Below are positions 16,729 through 26,006 of a stretch of DNA of 64,000 bases, one piece after another. The DNA lies in assembly GCF_037113415.1 (NCBI RefSeq), contig NZ_CP146608.1, positions 640,501-704,500 on the forward strand. The letters are read 5' to 3'. A model generated the notes under the pieces. It worked only from the letters and a program-made list of their open reading frames with translations, searched no databases and had not been told where the DNA came from. How positions within the stretch are numbered: position 1 is the stretch's first letter; each line of letters begins with the position of its first letter. Source of the stretch: Devosia sp. XK-2 (GTDB lineage Bacteria > Pseudomonadota > Alphaproteobacteria > Rhizobiales > Devosiaceae). Made by a program: the position numbers and the translations under genes.

Positions 16729-17946
16729 ATGGCCGAGACAATTGAACTGACCATCCTTATGCCCTGCCTTGATGAGGCGGAAACGCTGGCCGTCTGTATT
16801 CAAAAGGCGCGGGCCTTTCTGGCGCGGTCCGGCATTGCTGGCGAAGTGCTGATTGCCGACAATGGCTCGACTGACGGTTCGCAGGCTATTGCCCGGGACA
16901 ATGGCGCGCGCCTGGTCGATGTGGAGCAGCGCGGCTATGGCGCGGCGCTGGCCGCCGGTATAGCGTCGGCGCGCGGTCGGTTTATCGTCATGGGCGATGC
17001 CGACGACAGTTATGATTTCGCCCATCTGGATGCTTTCATCCATGCGCTGCGGCAGGGTGCCGATCTGGTCATGGGCAATCGCTTTGCCGGCGGCATCGCA
17101 CCCGGCGCCATGCCCTGGCATCATCGCTATATCGGCAATCCGGTGCTCAGCTTCCTGGGACGTCTCTTCTTCAAGACCCCCATTCGCGATTTTCATTGCG
17201 GCCTGCGCGGTTTTTCGCGCGATGCCATTCTGGGCCTCAATCTGCGCACCACCGGCATGGAATTTGCCTCCGAAATGGTGGTCAAGGCGACGCTGGCGCG
17301 GCTCGATATTCGAGAGGTTCCAACCAGTCTCAAGCCCGACGGGCGTTCGCGCCGCCCGCATCTGCGGTCCTTCCGCGACGGCTGGCGCCATTTGCGGTTC
17401 CTGCTGCTGTTCTCGCCGCGCTGGCTGTTCCTCTATCCCGGCCTGGCCCTGCTGCTTGTTGGCCTGGTTGTCGGCGCCGCGCTGCTCGGCGGGCCCGTGC
17501 AGATCGGCCGCGTCTCCTTCAGTGTCCATACGCTGCTCGTGGCTTCGCTCTGCGTCATCATGGGCACGCAGTCGATTGCCTTTGCCATTATCGGCCGCCG
17601 CTTTGCCTCGCGCTATGGCTTCATTCCGCGATCCGGGGTCTATGACAAGGCGCTGGAAAGCCTCACGCTCGAGCGCCTGCTGCTCTTTGCCGTCCTGCTC
17701 ATGCTGGGCGGTTTCGCGGCCATGGGCTGGGGGTTCTGGGAATGGGCCAAACGCGATTTCGGCCCGCTGACATCCTCGGCAACCCTGCGCGCTGTCATCC
17801 TGGCCATGACCGCCCTGGTCACCGGTTTCCAGCTGATGATGAGTGCGTTCATGTCCTCGATGATCAATATTCCCATTTATGAACGTCGGTTGGCCGACCA
17901 GGTCGTTCCCGACGACCGTTTCGGCCGCCGCTCCGACAAGGCCTGA
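16729..17946 (+). CDS. Family 2 glycosyltransferase with C-terminal membrane helices
   Basis: This 405-residue protein has a GT-A domain at residues 1-230: LTILMPCLDEAETL at the start, DNGSTDGS, and the nucleotide/metal motif MGDADDSYDF. Then come about four membrane helices from residue 220. The pattern is that of polyprenyl-phosphate sugar transferases (dolichyl-phosphate-mannose-synthase type), which load a sugar from a nucleotide donor onto a lipid carrier in the inner membrane. Its acceptor is unknown. It starts with ATG at 16729, 65 nt after the small membrane protein, and is followed 7 nt later by a TauE-type gene. Confidence 0.88.
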   Translation: MAETIELTILMPCLDEAETLAVCIQKARAFLARSGIAGEVLIADNGSTDGSQAIARDNGARLVDVEQRGYGAALAAGIASARGRFIVMGDADDSYDFAHLDAFIHALRQGADLVMGNRFAGGIAPGAMPWHHRYIGNPVLSFLGRLFFKTPIRDFHCGLRGFSRDAILGLNLRTTGMEFASEMVVKATLARLDIREVPTSLKPDGRSRRPHLRSFRDGWRHLRFLLLFSPRWLFLYPGLALLLVGLVVGAALLGGPVQIGRVSFSVHTLLVASLCVIMGTQSIAFAIIGRRFASRYGFIPRSGVYDKALESLTLERLLLFAVLLMLGGFAAMGWGFWEWAKRDFGPLTSSATLRAVILAMTALVTGFQLMMSAFMSSMINIPIYERRLADQVVPDDRFGRRSDKA

Positions 17947-17953
17947 CCACTCC

Positions 17954-18703
17954 ATGCCCGATCCTTTCACGCTTCTCGCCCTGATGGGGGTCGGCATGCT
18001 GGCCGGCTTTGTCGATGCCATTGCCGGCGGGGGTGGCATGCTCGCTGTGCCCGCCTTGCTTTCTGCCGGCCTGCCGCCCGTCGCGGCCCTGGCCACCAAT
18101 AAGATGCAGGGCGTGGTTGGCACCGCCATGGCCGTTCTGACCTTCTGGCGCCGTGGCTTCATCAAGCTTTCCAGCCTTGTTCCGGCTATCGCCCTGACCT
18201 TTGCAGGCAGCCTGCTGGGTGCCCTTGCGGTCAGTGGGCTGGACACCAGCGTGCTCGACATTGCCGTCCCGGTAGCCCTGATCGGCATTGCCCTCTATTT
18301 TCTGTTTGCGCCCAAACTGTCCGATGCGGACAAGGCCGCGCGGCTGCCCTTCGGCCCCCTCGTGCCGGTCATGGGCTTCCTTGTGGGATTTTACGATGGC
18401 ATTTTCGGGCCGGGCACCGGCTCCTTCTTCACCATCGGCTTTGTCCTGCTTTTCGGGCTGGGCCTGACCCGCGCGACCGGCAGCACAAAGGCCCTCAACT
18501 TCACCTCCAACCTCGCCGCGCTTTTCATCTTCATCCCCCAGGGCCATGTCGTCTGGCCGGTCGCCATCGTCATGGCGCTGGGGCAATTGCTCGGGGGCTA
18601 TATCGGCGCCCGCACCGGCATCCGCTATGGCGCCAAGGTCATCCGGCCGCTGGTCGTCCTGGTCTCGATCGCCATGGCGATAAAGCTGCTGCTGTTCCCC
18701 TGA
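17954..18703 (+). CDS. TauE/SafE family membrane exporter (TSUP)
   Basis: This 249-residue integral membrane protein has the internal duplication of the TSUP family. The first repeat shows LAGFVDAIAGGGGMLAVPALLSAGLPPVAALATNKMQG, and the second MGFLVGFYDGIFGPGTGSFFTIGFVLLFGLGLTRATGSTKALNFTSN. Members move sulfur-containing or organic anions across the inner membrane; the substrate here is unknown. The ATG at 17954 is 7 nt after the glycosyltransferase; a longer frame from 17879 would overlap that gene and lacks support. Confidence 0.9.
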   Translation: MPDPFTLLALMGVGMLAGFVDAIAGGGGMLAVPALLSAGLPPVAALATNKMQGVVGTAMAVLTFWRRGFIKLSSLVPAIALTFAGSLLGALAVSGLDTSVLDIAVPVALIGIALYFLFAPKLSDADKAARLPFGPLVPVMGFLVGFYDGIFGPGTGSFFTIGFVLLFGLGLTRATGSTKALNFTSNLAALFIFIPQGHVVWPVAIVMALGQLLGGYIGARTGIRYGAKVIRPLVVLVSIAMAIKLLLFP

Positions 18704-18931
18704 TCACTCCAGCCCCGCCGCCCTGCGCAGCGCGGCATTGATCCGGTCTTGCCAGCCCGGACCATCTTCTTGGAAATGCTCCAGCACCGAACGGTCGAGC
18801 CGCAAGGACACCATTTCCTTACCCTCTGGCGCCGGCGTGATTTTGGCCGGCTTTCGTTCGGGATTGGATGTTGCAGCCTTGAAGGCGGCTTCGGCCTGAT
18901 CGAGGGCGCTGCTACGCCGTGGTGTTCGCAT
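18704..18931 (-). CDS. Orphan BrnA-like (DUF4415) ribbon-helix-helix protein
   Basis: This is a 75-residue protein. The C-terminal half, KEMVSLRLDRSVLEHFQEDGPGWQDRINAALRRAAG, matches the BrnA/DUF4415 antitoxin pattern: a short strand followed by two helices that dimerise and bind DNA. BrnA normally follows its toxin gene brnT; upstream on this strand there is only the groEL terminator, so no partner is present. I chose the ATG at 18931, with AGGA about 8 nt upstream. It ends next to the convergent TauE-type gene. It may be an autonomous regulator or a relic. Confidence 0.75.
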   Translation of the reverse strand: MRTPRRSSALDQAEAAFKAATSNPERKPAKITPAPEGKEMVSLRLDRSVLEHFQEDGPGWQDRINAALRRAAGLE

Positions 18932-18977
18932 CCGGTGTCCTTTCTGGTTGATACTGCCACCATAGCTCCGTGCACGC

Positions 18978-19008
18978 AAAAAAGCCCCGGTGTTTCCACC
19001 GGGGCTTT
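18978..19008 (-). terminator. Intrinsic terminator of groESL
   Basis: Read on the minus strand, GCCCCGGTG (19005-18997), loop GAAA, CACCGGGGC (18992-18984), followed by TTTTTT (18983-18978). A textbook factor-independent terminator about 60 nt after the groEL stop. Confidence 0.92.
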
Positions 19009-19065
19009 CCACCAAGATCGTGACTGGGAAGAAACGATCCTGGAAGCTTGTGCGCTGAGCGTGGA

Positions 19066-20706
<1,641 letters not shown>

Positions 20707-20765
20707 TTATGGCTCCTTGAGAATATCTGGTTTTGGGGACAACAAAAAAGACGTGAGAAGCCGGA

Positions 20766-21056
20766 TTACGCTTCGATCACGCCCATGATGTCGCTTTCCT
20801 TCATGATGATCAGGTCTTCGCCATTGAGCTTGACCTCGGTGCCGCTCCACTTGCCGAAGAGCACGCGATCACCGGCCTTGACGTCGAGGGCGACAACCTT
20901 GCCGCTCTCATCGCGGGCGCCGGGGCCCACGGAAACAATCACACCCTCGGAGGGCTTTTCCTTGGCGGTATCGGGAATGATGATCCCGCCTTTGGTCTTT
21001 TCTTCACTGTCGACGCGACGGACGACCACGCGGTCATGCAGGGGACGGAAGCCCAT
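20766..21056 (-). CDS. groES: Co-chaperonin GroES (Hsp10)
   Basis: This 96-residue protein caps the GroEL ring. It has [36 protein letters not shown], including the mobile loop, and ends with [17 protein letters not shown]. It is the first gene of the groESL operon. Its start is preceded by AAGAGGAACA, and a promoter plus a perfect CIRCE operator lie upstream. Confidence 0.99.
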   Translation of the reverse strand: MGFRPLHDRVVVRRVDSEEKTKGGIIIPDTAKEKPSEGVIVSVGPGARDESGKVVALDVKAGDRVLFGKWSGTEVKLNGEDLIIMKESDIMGVIEA

Positions 21057-21101
21057 ATCTTGTTCCTCTTGGCATCATTTCTGAATGCAATTTCGGACCT
21101 G

Positions 21102-21128
21102 TTAGCACTCACGCAAGGCGAGTGCTAA
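21102..21128. promoter_or_regulatory. CIRCE operator (HrcA binding site)
   Basis: TTAGCACTC (21102-21110), 9-nt spacer, GAGTGCTAA (21120-21128): a perfect match to the CIRCE consensus. It lies between the groES promoter and start codon, where HrcA binding would block transcription until heat stress. hrcA itself is not in the window. Confidence 0.97.
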
Positions 21129-21141
21129 CAGGCTGTCGGGG

Positions 21142-21170
21142 ATATAGGGATCGTCCTGCTTCTGAGTCAA
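21142..21170 (-). promoter_or_regulatory. groESL promoter
   Basis: On the minus strand, TTGACT (21170-21165) and CTATAT (21147-21142) are separated by exactly 17 nt and resemble vegetative -35 and -10 boxes. The expected transcription start falls at or just before the CIRCE operator. Confidence 0.75.
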
Positions 21171-21241
21171 GAAGCGTGAACCGAACTTTTTGCTCATGCG
21201 TTATCACCCCAGCAAGACACAAGCACGACGAGGTATTTGCC

Positions 21242-21601
21242 ATGGCTCAAGCGAACCCATCAGCACCCGAAATCGCCCCGGTCGCGGGGCGGGTGCATGT
21301 TTGCTTTGACGACGCCGAGATCGCCTCCTCGGTCAAGGCCATGCGGCTCGAGCGCAAGGGCGCCGAACCGATCATTTTCGTGCCGCTCGATGACGTGCAT
21401 CCCGGCATTCTGGAAGCGTCCGACACCACGCGGCAGGATGATGGTCCGGGGGTGGCCCATTTCTATACGATCAAGACCCTGACCGCCGACGGCGCCGACG
21501 AGGCCTGGTACTACCCCTATGCCGATGGCGATTATGCGCCCATTCGCGATATGCTGACCTTTGGCGGCGACCGCGTGGAGCTGCGGGTGTCCGAGGTCTG
21601 A
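21242..21601 (+). CDS. DUF427 domain protein
   Basis: This is a 119-residue protein. The stretch GRVHVCFDDAEIASSVKAMRLERKGAEPIIFVPLDDVHPGILEASDTT, followed by YTIKTL and AWYYPYADGDYAPIRDMLTFGGDRVEL, follows the DUF427 pattern (a small beta-rich fold with a conserved Y/F-x-P-x-x-D-V). No biochemical role is established. The apparent frame extends upstream through the groES promoter region; the ATG at 21242 is the plausible start. It is divergent from groESL. Confidence 0.8.
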   Translation: MAQANPSAPEIAPVAGRVHVCFDDAEIASSVKAMRLERKGAEPIIFVPLDDVHPGILEASDTTRQDDGPGVAHFYTIKTLTADGADEAWYYPYADGDYAPIRDMLTFGGDRVELRVSEV

Positions 21602-21669
21602 GGGCGGCGGGGGGCAAAGCCGCATATTCCCCCTTTCCCCGGCCCGCAGTCTGGGCCATAAGCACAGCC

Positions 21670-21861
21670 ATGAGCGAACAATCTTCCTATCAGATCAAGC
21701 TGCGCCGCACTGGCGGCGTGGGTGCAAACACCAATTGGCAATGGCAGGTCCAGGACGCTGCGGGCAAGGTCGTCAAGTCCGGCAGCGCCGTTGGTCCCGA
21801 GCACAAGGCCTTTGCCACCGCGCGCATCGCCAAGGAAAAGCTGGAAGCTGCGGGCAAATAA
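21670..21861 (+). CDS. Small hypothetical protein (63 aa)
   Basis: This 63-residue protein (MSEQSSYQIKLRRTGG...) includes NWQWQVQDAAGKVVKSGSAVGPEHKAFATARIAKEKL, which reads like a compact beta-hairpin plus helix. I do not recognise the family. The start ATG at 21670 lies 68 nt after the DUF427 gene, and its stop abuts a GCGTTTCC-type palindromic repeat, as do several real genes here. Confidence 0.55.
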   Translation: MSEQSSYQIKLRRTGGVGANTNWQWQVQDAAGKVVKSGSAVGPEHKAFATARIAKEKLEAAGK

Positions 21862-21960
21862 AGCGTTTCCCGGATAGGTGCCCACCACCTATCCGGTTCG
21901 GAAACGCGACAGACAAAGAGGCGGAGCATCTGTTTTGTTTCAGCCAAAACAGAAAATGCT
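21861..21960. repeat. GCGTTTCC-type palindromic repeat, variant copy
   Basis: GCGTTTCC (from 21863) pairs with GGAAACGC (from 21900), enclosing a stem CCGGATAGGTG/CACCTATCCGG. A second hairpin follows: TGTTTTG...CAAAACA inside AGCATC...GATGCT-like ends. It has the same outer stem as the copies at 663 and 31931, but the left end is TAA-AGC instead of CTAG-AGC and the inner hairpin is different. Confidence 0.75.
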
Positions 21961-21981
21961 CCACCCCGGGACAGGACCCAA

Positions 21982-22926
21982 TTGACCGCGCCATCCGCCG
22001 AGCTTGCTAAAGGTGATCCGCTACGCGGCATTGCGCTCAAGGTCGCGTCGGTCTGCTGCTTCGTGGTCATGGCGACCATGCTCAAGGCCACGCACACCGT
22101 GCCCTCTGGGCAAATGGTATTCTTCCGCTCCTTCTTTGCCATGCTGCCGGTCCTGGCTTTCCTGGCCTGGAAGGGCAATCTGGGCCTCGCCTTTCACACC
22201 AGCCGTCCTCTGGGCCACATTCTGCGCGGCCTGATCGGTGTATCGGCCATGAGCCTGGGCTTTTTCGCCCTCACGCGCCTGCCTTTGCCCGAAACGACGG
22301 CTATCGGCTACGCGGCGCCGCTGATTATCGTTATCCTGTCTGCCGTCTTGCTGCATGAAAGGGTGCATGTCTTTCGCTGGACCACCGTTCTGGTCGGCTT
22401 GGCCGGTGTCCTGGTCATCCTCTGGCCGCGCCTCACCGTTTTTTCGGGCGAGGGCATCGGCAATGCCGAGGCCGTGGGGGCGCTGGCCTCCTTCGCCGGC
22501 GCAATTTTCTCTGCCTTTGCCATGCTGCAGGTGCGCACTCTGGTCCAGACCGAGCGGACCGAGGCCATCGTCACCTATTTTTTCATCAGCGCCAGTGTCA
22601 TCAGCCTCTTCACCATTCCCTTCGGCTGGGTCTGGCCAACGCCCGAACAGGCCGCGCTGCTGGTGGGGGCCGGTTTCTTCGGCGGCATCGGCCAATTGCT
22701 GCTGACCTCGTGCTATCGCTATGCCGACATGTCGGTCATCGCGCCCTTTGAATATGTCTCGCTCCTGCTCACGCTGGTCATCGGCTACATTATCTTTGCC
22801 GACGTGCCCACGATCGCCATGATTATTGGCGCCCTGATCATCGTTGCCTCCGGCATCGCCGTCATCCTGCGCGAACGCTATCTTGGCCTCGACCGCTCCA
22901 AATCGCGGGAAGCCAACACGCCCTGA
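21982..22926 (+). CDS. EamA/DMT superfamily membrane transporter
   Basis: This 314-residue protein has about ten membrane helices arranged as two EamA repeats, as in drug/metabolite transporters (LKVASVCCFVVMATMLKA... and IGNAEAVGALASFAGAIFSAFAMLQVRTLV...). It would export or import a small metabolite; substrate unknown. No ATG lies near the start of the hydrophobic core, so I accept a TTG at 21982 with AGGA about 8 nt upstream. The C-terminal GIAVILRERYLGLDRS is typical of the family. Confidence 0.88.
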   Translation: MTAPSAELAKGDPLRGIALKVASVCCFVVMATMLKATHTVPSGQMVFFRSFFAMLPVLAFLAWKGNLGLAFHTSRPLGHILRGLIGVSAMSLGFFALTRLPLPETTAIGYAAPLIIVILSAVLLHERVHVFRWTTVLVGLAGVLVILWPRLTVFSGEGIGNAEAVGALASFAGAIFSAFAMLQVRTLVQTERTEAIVTYFFISASVISLFTIPFGWVWPTPEQAALLVGAGFFGGIGQLLLTSCYRYADMSVIAPFEYVSLLLTLVIGYIIFADVPTIAMIIGALIIVASGIAVILRERYLGLDRSKSREANTP

Positions 22927-23160
22927 CACTGAATGGTCGGGATGAGGTCGTAACCCGCCCTCCAGTCTTGCTCCGATATCGCTCCCCCACCGGCTGTCAC
23001 CCTCGGCCTTGAGCCGAGGGCTCTGTACTTTGGGACTTTGGCGGGGGCGCTATGAAGCGACAAAACCCGAATGGGGTGATCCTGGAACAGCATCGCCGGG
23101 TGAAGGACCCTCGATACAAGCCCGACGACGCCGCGCGGTATGGGGTGAAGCTGCGGCTCC
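22927..23160. repeat. Gap with palindromic sequence between convergent genes
   Basis: CCCTCGGC (23000-23007), loop CTTGA, GCCGAGGG (23013-23020) forms an 8-bp hairpin between the EamA gene and the convergent regulator gene. The rest, about 230 nt of mixed palindromic sequence, looks like repeat-derived intergenic DNA. No gene seen. Confidence 0.4.
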
Positions 23161-24588
23161 TTAGCCGGCCGCGGCCATTTCCGACCAGCTTTGGCGTTTG
23201 CGGTAAATGGTGGAGGGGCTGATTTCCAGTGCCGCGGCGGCCATGGAAATATTACCGCCAAATGTCGCAATCGCCTCTTCGATAATGCGTTGTTCCTGCT
23301 GCCACATGGGCAGAACCAGGCGGCGCTCGGCCCGAGGCGCCTCGACCGGGGCGGGCGGGGCCACCCGCGACTCGATATCGGCGGCGGCCAGCATGCTGGC
23401 ACTAATCTCGCCACCATCGAACATCACCACAAGGCGGCGGATCAGGTTCTGCAATTGGCGCACATTGCCCGGCCAGTCGGCGGCGGTCAGTTGCTGCGCC
23501 GCTTCGGGCGAAATCCCTGAAAAGCTCTTGTGCTCCTCATGGGCATAATGGCCGAGGAAGTGCCGCGCCAGCAATATGATGTCGCTTGGCCGCTGCCGCA
23601 GCGGCGGCAAGTGGATGGGCAGCACATGCAGGCGGTAGAATAGGTCCTCGCGGAACTGCCGCTCGGCAATCATCTGCATCGGATTGCGATTGGTCGCGCA
23701 GATGACGCGCACATCGACCTTTCGCGTCGCTGTCTCGCCCACGCGGGAGAGGCTGCCCGTCTGCAGGAAGCGCAGCAGCTTGGATTGCAGCGACAGGTCC
23801 AGTTCGCCCACTTCATCGAGAAACAGCGTGCCGCCATCGGCCAGTTCGGCAGCGCCCTTGCGGTCTTCATGCGCACCGGTAAAGGCGCCGCGCACCACGC
23901 CGAACAATTCGCTTTCCATGAGGTCGCGCGGAATGGCCGCGCAATTGATAGCGACGAACCGGCTGGCCGCGCGCGGCCCTTTGGCATGCAGCGCCTCGGC
24001 GCACACATCCTTGCCCGTTCCGCTTTCGCCGGTAATGAAGACCGGTGCGGAGGAGGCGGCAACCCTGCCGATCTGCTCATAGAGAAACTGCATGGCACTG
24101 GACGCGCCCACAAAGCCCGCAAAGTCGGCCACTTCCGGTTCGGGCCCGGCCTCGACGCCCAGGGAGCGCGGCCGGCCATGGCGTTGCGCCAGTTCCGCCA
24201 GGCGTCCCGCCAGAATGCTGCCATTGGCCGGCTTGGCCACATAGTCATGGGCGCCTGCCCGCATGGCGCCCAGGGCCGCGCTGACCGATCCGCTATCGGC
24301 CACGGCCAGAATCAGCGCGCCATTGGCCAGCCGCACCAGGCGGCTCATGGCATCTTCCACATTCTCGGCCAGGTCATCGAGGCTGGTAAGCTCGCAGATC
24401 ACCACGTCAAAGCGCAGCTTGCGTAGCAATTCGGCCGCTTCCCGCCCCCTGGTGGCAAGCGTGATCTGGGGGGTGACAAGCAGGGCCCCGGAAAGCTCCA
24501 TGCTGGTCTGGCGGGCAGATGCGGCATCGCCGTCGATCAGCAGGAGCCGGCCGCACAGCGCATTCTCGCTTCCGCTCGTCGTCGTCAT
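23161..24588 (-). CDS. NtrC-type sigma-54-dependent regulator with altered receiver domain
   Basis: This 475-residue protein has a receiver-like domain (residues 12-130), an AAA+ sigma-54 activation domain (about 155-385) and a Fis-type helix-turn-helix (ISMAAAALEISPSTIYRKRQSW) at the end. The AAA+ part is intact: Walker A GESGTGKD, the sigma-54-contacting GAFTGA loop, Walker B GGTLFLDEVGEL and the arginine finger region. In the receiver domain the first acidic residues (LLIDGD), Ser (VADSGS) and Lys (VAKPA) remain, but the phosphorylated position reads VICELTS, so Asp is replaced by Glu66. It should bind upstream DNA and open sigma-54 promoters, possibly without phosphorylation (inference). 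Confidence 0.93.
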   Translation of the reverse strand: MTTTSGSENALCGRLLLIDGDAASARQTSMELSGALLVTPQITLATRGREAAELLRKLRFDVVICELTSLDDLAENVEDAMSRLVRLANGALILAVADSGSVSAALGAMRAGAHDYVAKPANGSILAGRLAELAQRHGRPRSLGVEAGPEPEVADFAGFVGASSAMQFLYEQIGRVAASSAPVFITGESGTGKDVCAEALHAKGPRAASRFVAINCAAIPRDLMESELFGVVRGAFTGAHEDRKGAAELADGGTLFLDEVGELDLSLQSKLLRFLQTGSLSRVGETATRKVDVRVICATNRNPMQMIAERQFREDLFYRLHVLPIHLPPLRQRPSDIILLARHFLGHYAHEEHKSFSGISPEAAQQLTAADWPGNVRQLQNLIRRLVVMFDGGEISASMLAAADIESRVAPPAPVEAPRAERRLVLPMWQQEQRIIEEAIATFGGNISMAAAALEISPSTIYRKRQSWSEMAAAG

Positions 24589-24710
24589 GCCGCAATATAT
24601 CCTGGTTTCGTCCGCAACCGGACCGTTCTTCTCGTTGCCCTAATAATTACGGCTTAGGGTAAATATTCCGTTCTTGCGCCGTCCGTCCAAACAGCGTTTA
24701 TCTCTGCGCC

Positions 24711-25931
24711 ATGCGTGAACAGCCTGAACAAGATGTCTTCGAGCCAATCGTGCGCGGCATTACCCAATCGGGGGTGCGGCTGGCCAATGAACGCGCCGTC
24801 TTGACCTTGATTGCAGGCATTCCGGGCGTTTCCAATGCCGACATTGCCCGGCGCTCCGGGCTTGGGCCGCAGACCACGGCGCGCATCCTGGCCGATCTTG
24901 AAGCGCGCGATCTCATCATTCGCGGCGAGGTATTGCGCGGGCGGCGCGGGCAACCCGCCACCCCCTATAGCCTTAACCCTCTGGGCGGTTTTTCGCTCGG
25001 CGTGGAAATCGGCTGGCAGCATTTCGAGGTGCTGCTGCAAAACATCACCGGCCAGCCGGTTGCCGTCACCCGGCGCAGCTACGACTATCCCGATCCCGAT
25101 ACGGTCTTTGCCGAGATCGCGGCTGATGTCGAAACCGTATTGTCCAGCCTGCCCAATGAGCAGCGCAGCCGCCTGGCGGGCATTGGCGTCACCACGCCGG
25201 GCAATTTCGGCCCCCTGCTTGTCCAGCTCGGCGCCCCCAAAAGCGTCGTCGATGCCTGGGCCGGCATCGATATCGGACCGCGCCTGGCGCTGGAAACCGC
25301 ACTGCCGGCATTCTGGGTCAATGATGGCAGCGCCGGCGCCTGGCGCGAACTAATGGCCTTTCCCACCCCCCGTCCCAAGGGCATTGCGAGCTTCTTTGTC
25401 GGCGCCTTTGTGGGGGGCGGCATCGTGTCCCGGGGCGAATTGATGGAGGGGCCCTACGGCAATGCCGCCGATCTGGGCGCCATCATCGTTCATGACCGGG
25501 TCGGCCGCCCGGCCTATCTGCACCTGATCGCCTCGCTCCACGCCCTGGTGCTGCGGGTGGCCGATGCAGGCCAGAGCGTGCCGGCCGGTTCGCCCCGCCG
25601 GTGGGACTGGCGGGCCATCGAACCCATGGTGGCGGCCTGGCTGGACGATGCCGGCCACGGCTTGGCGCAGGCCATCCTGACCACCACCGCCATGGCCGAA
25701 ATCGACATCGTCACCCTAAATGGCGATCTGCCCGAACAGATTCTGACCCGGCTCCTGGCCTCCACCCAGGCCCATCTCGATGCCCTGCCGGTCCTGTTGC
25801 CGCATCTGCCAAGGCTGACCGCGGGTCTGGCCGGCCCGTCGGCGGCCGCATTCGGTGCGGCGCAATTGCTGCTGTTCCGCCGGCATTTCTCCCGCGCCTG
25901 GGATTTGTTCGACCCCGAACAGGACAAATAG
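24711..25931 (+). CDS. ROK family transcriptional regulator (NagC/XylR-like)
   Basis: This 406-residue protein has an N-terminal winged helix-turn-helix (NERAVLTLIAGIPGVSNADIARRSGLGPQTTARILADLEARDLI, residues 25-70) followed by a ROK sugar-kinase-like domain (GVEIGWQHFEVLLQNITGQPV, GIGVTTPGNFG, ASFFVGAFVGGGIVSRGEL). The CxCGxxGCxE zinc signature of many ROK proteins is not visible, so it is a divergent regulator, not a kinase. It likely represses sugar catabolic genes in response to a sugar. It is divergent from the NtrC-type gene, with a 122-nt shared gap. Confidence 0.88.
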   Translation: MREQPEQDVFEPIVRGITQSGVRLANERAVLTLIAGIPGVSNADIARRSGLGPQTTARILADLEARDLIIRGEVLRGRRGQPATPYSLNPLGGFSLGVEIGWQHFEVLLQNITGQPVAVTRRSYDYPDPDTVFAEIAADVETVLSSLPNEQRSRLAGIGVTTPGNFGPLLVQLGAPKSVVDAWAGIDIGPRLALETALPAFWVNDGSAGAWRELMAFPTPRPKGIASFFVGAFVGGGIVSRGELMEGPYGNAADLGAIIVHDRVGRPAYLHLIASLHALVLRVADAGQSVPAGSPRRWDWRAIEPMVAAWLDDAGHGLAQAILTTTAMAEIDIVTLNGDLPEQILTRLLASTQAHLDALPVLLPHLPRLTAGLAGPSAAAFGAAQLLLFRRHFSRAWDLFDPEQDK

Positions 25932-26006
25932 GCCGGGGAGAGCATCTTTGCGGTGCTTTTTACCTATTGTTTAGGATGCTAAGTATTCGGGGCCGAATCC
26001 CGGCGA

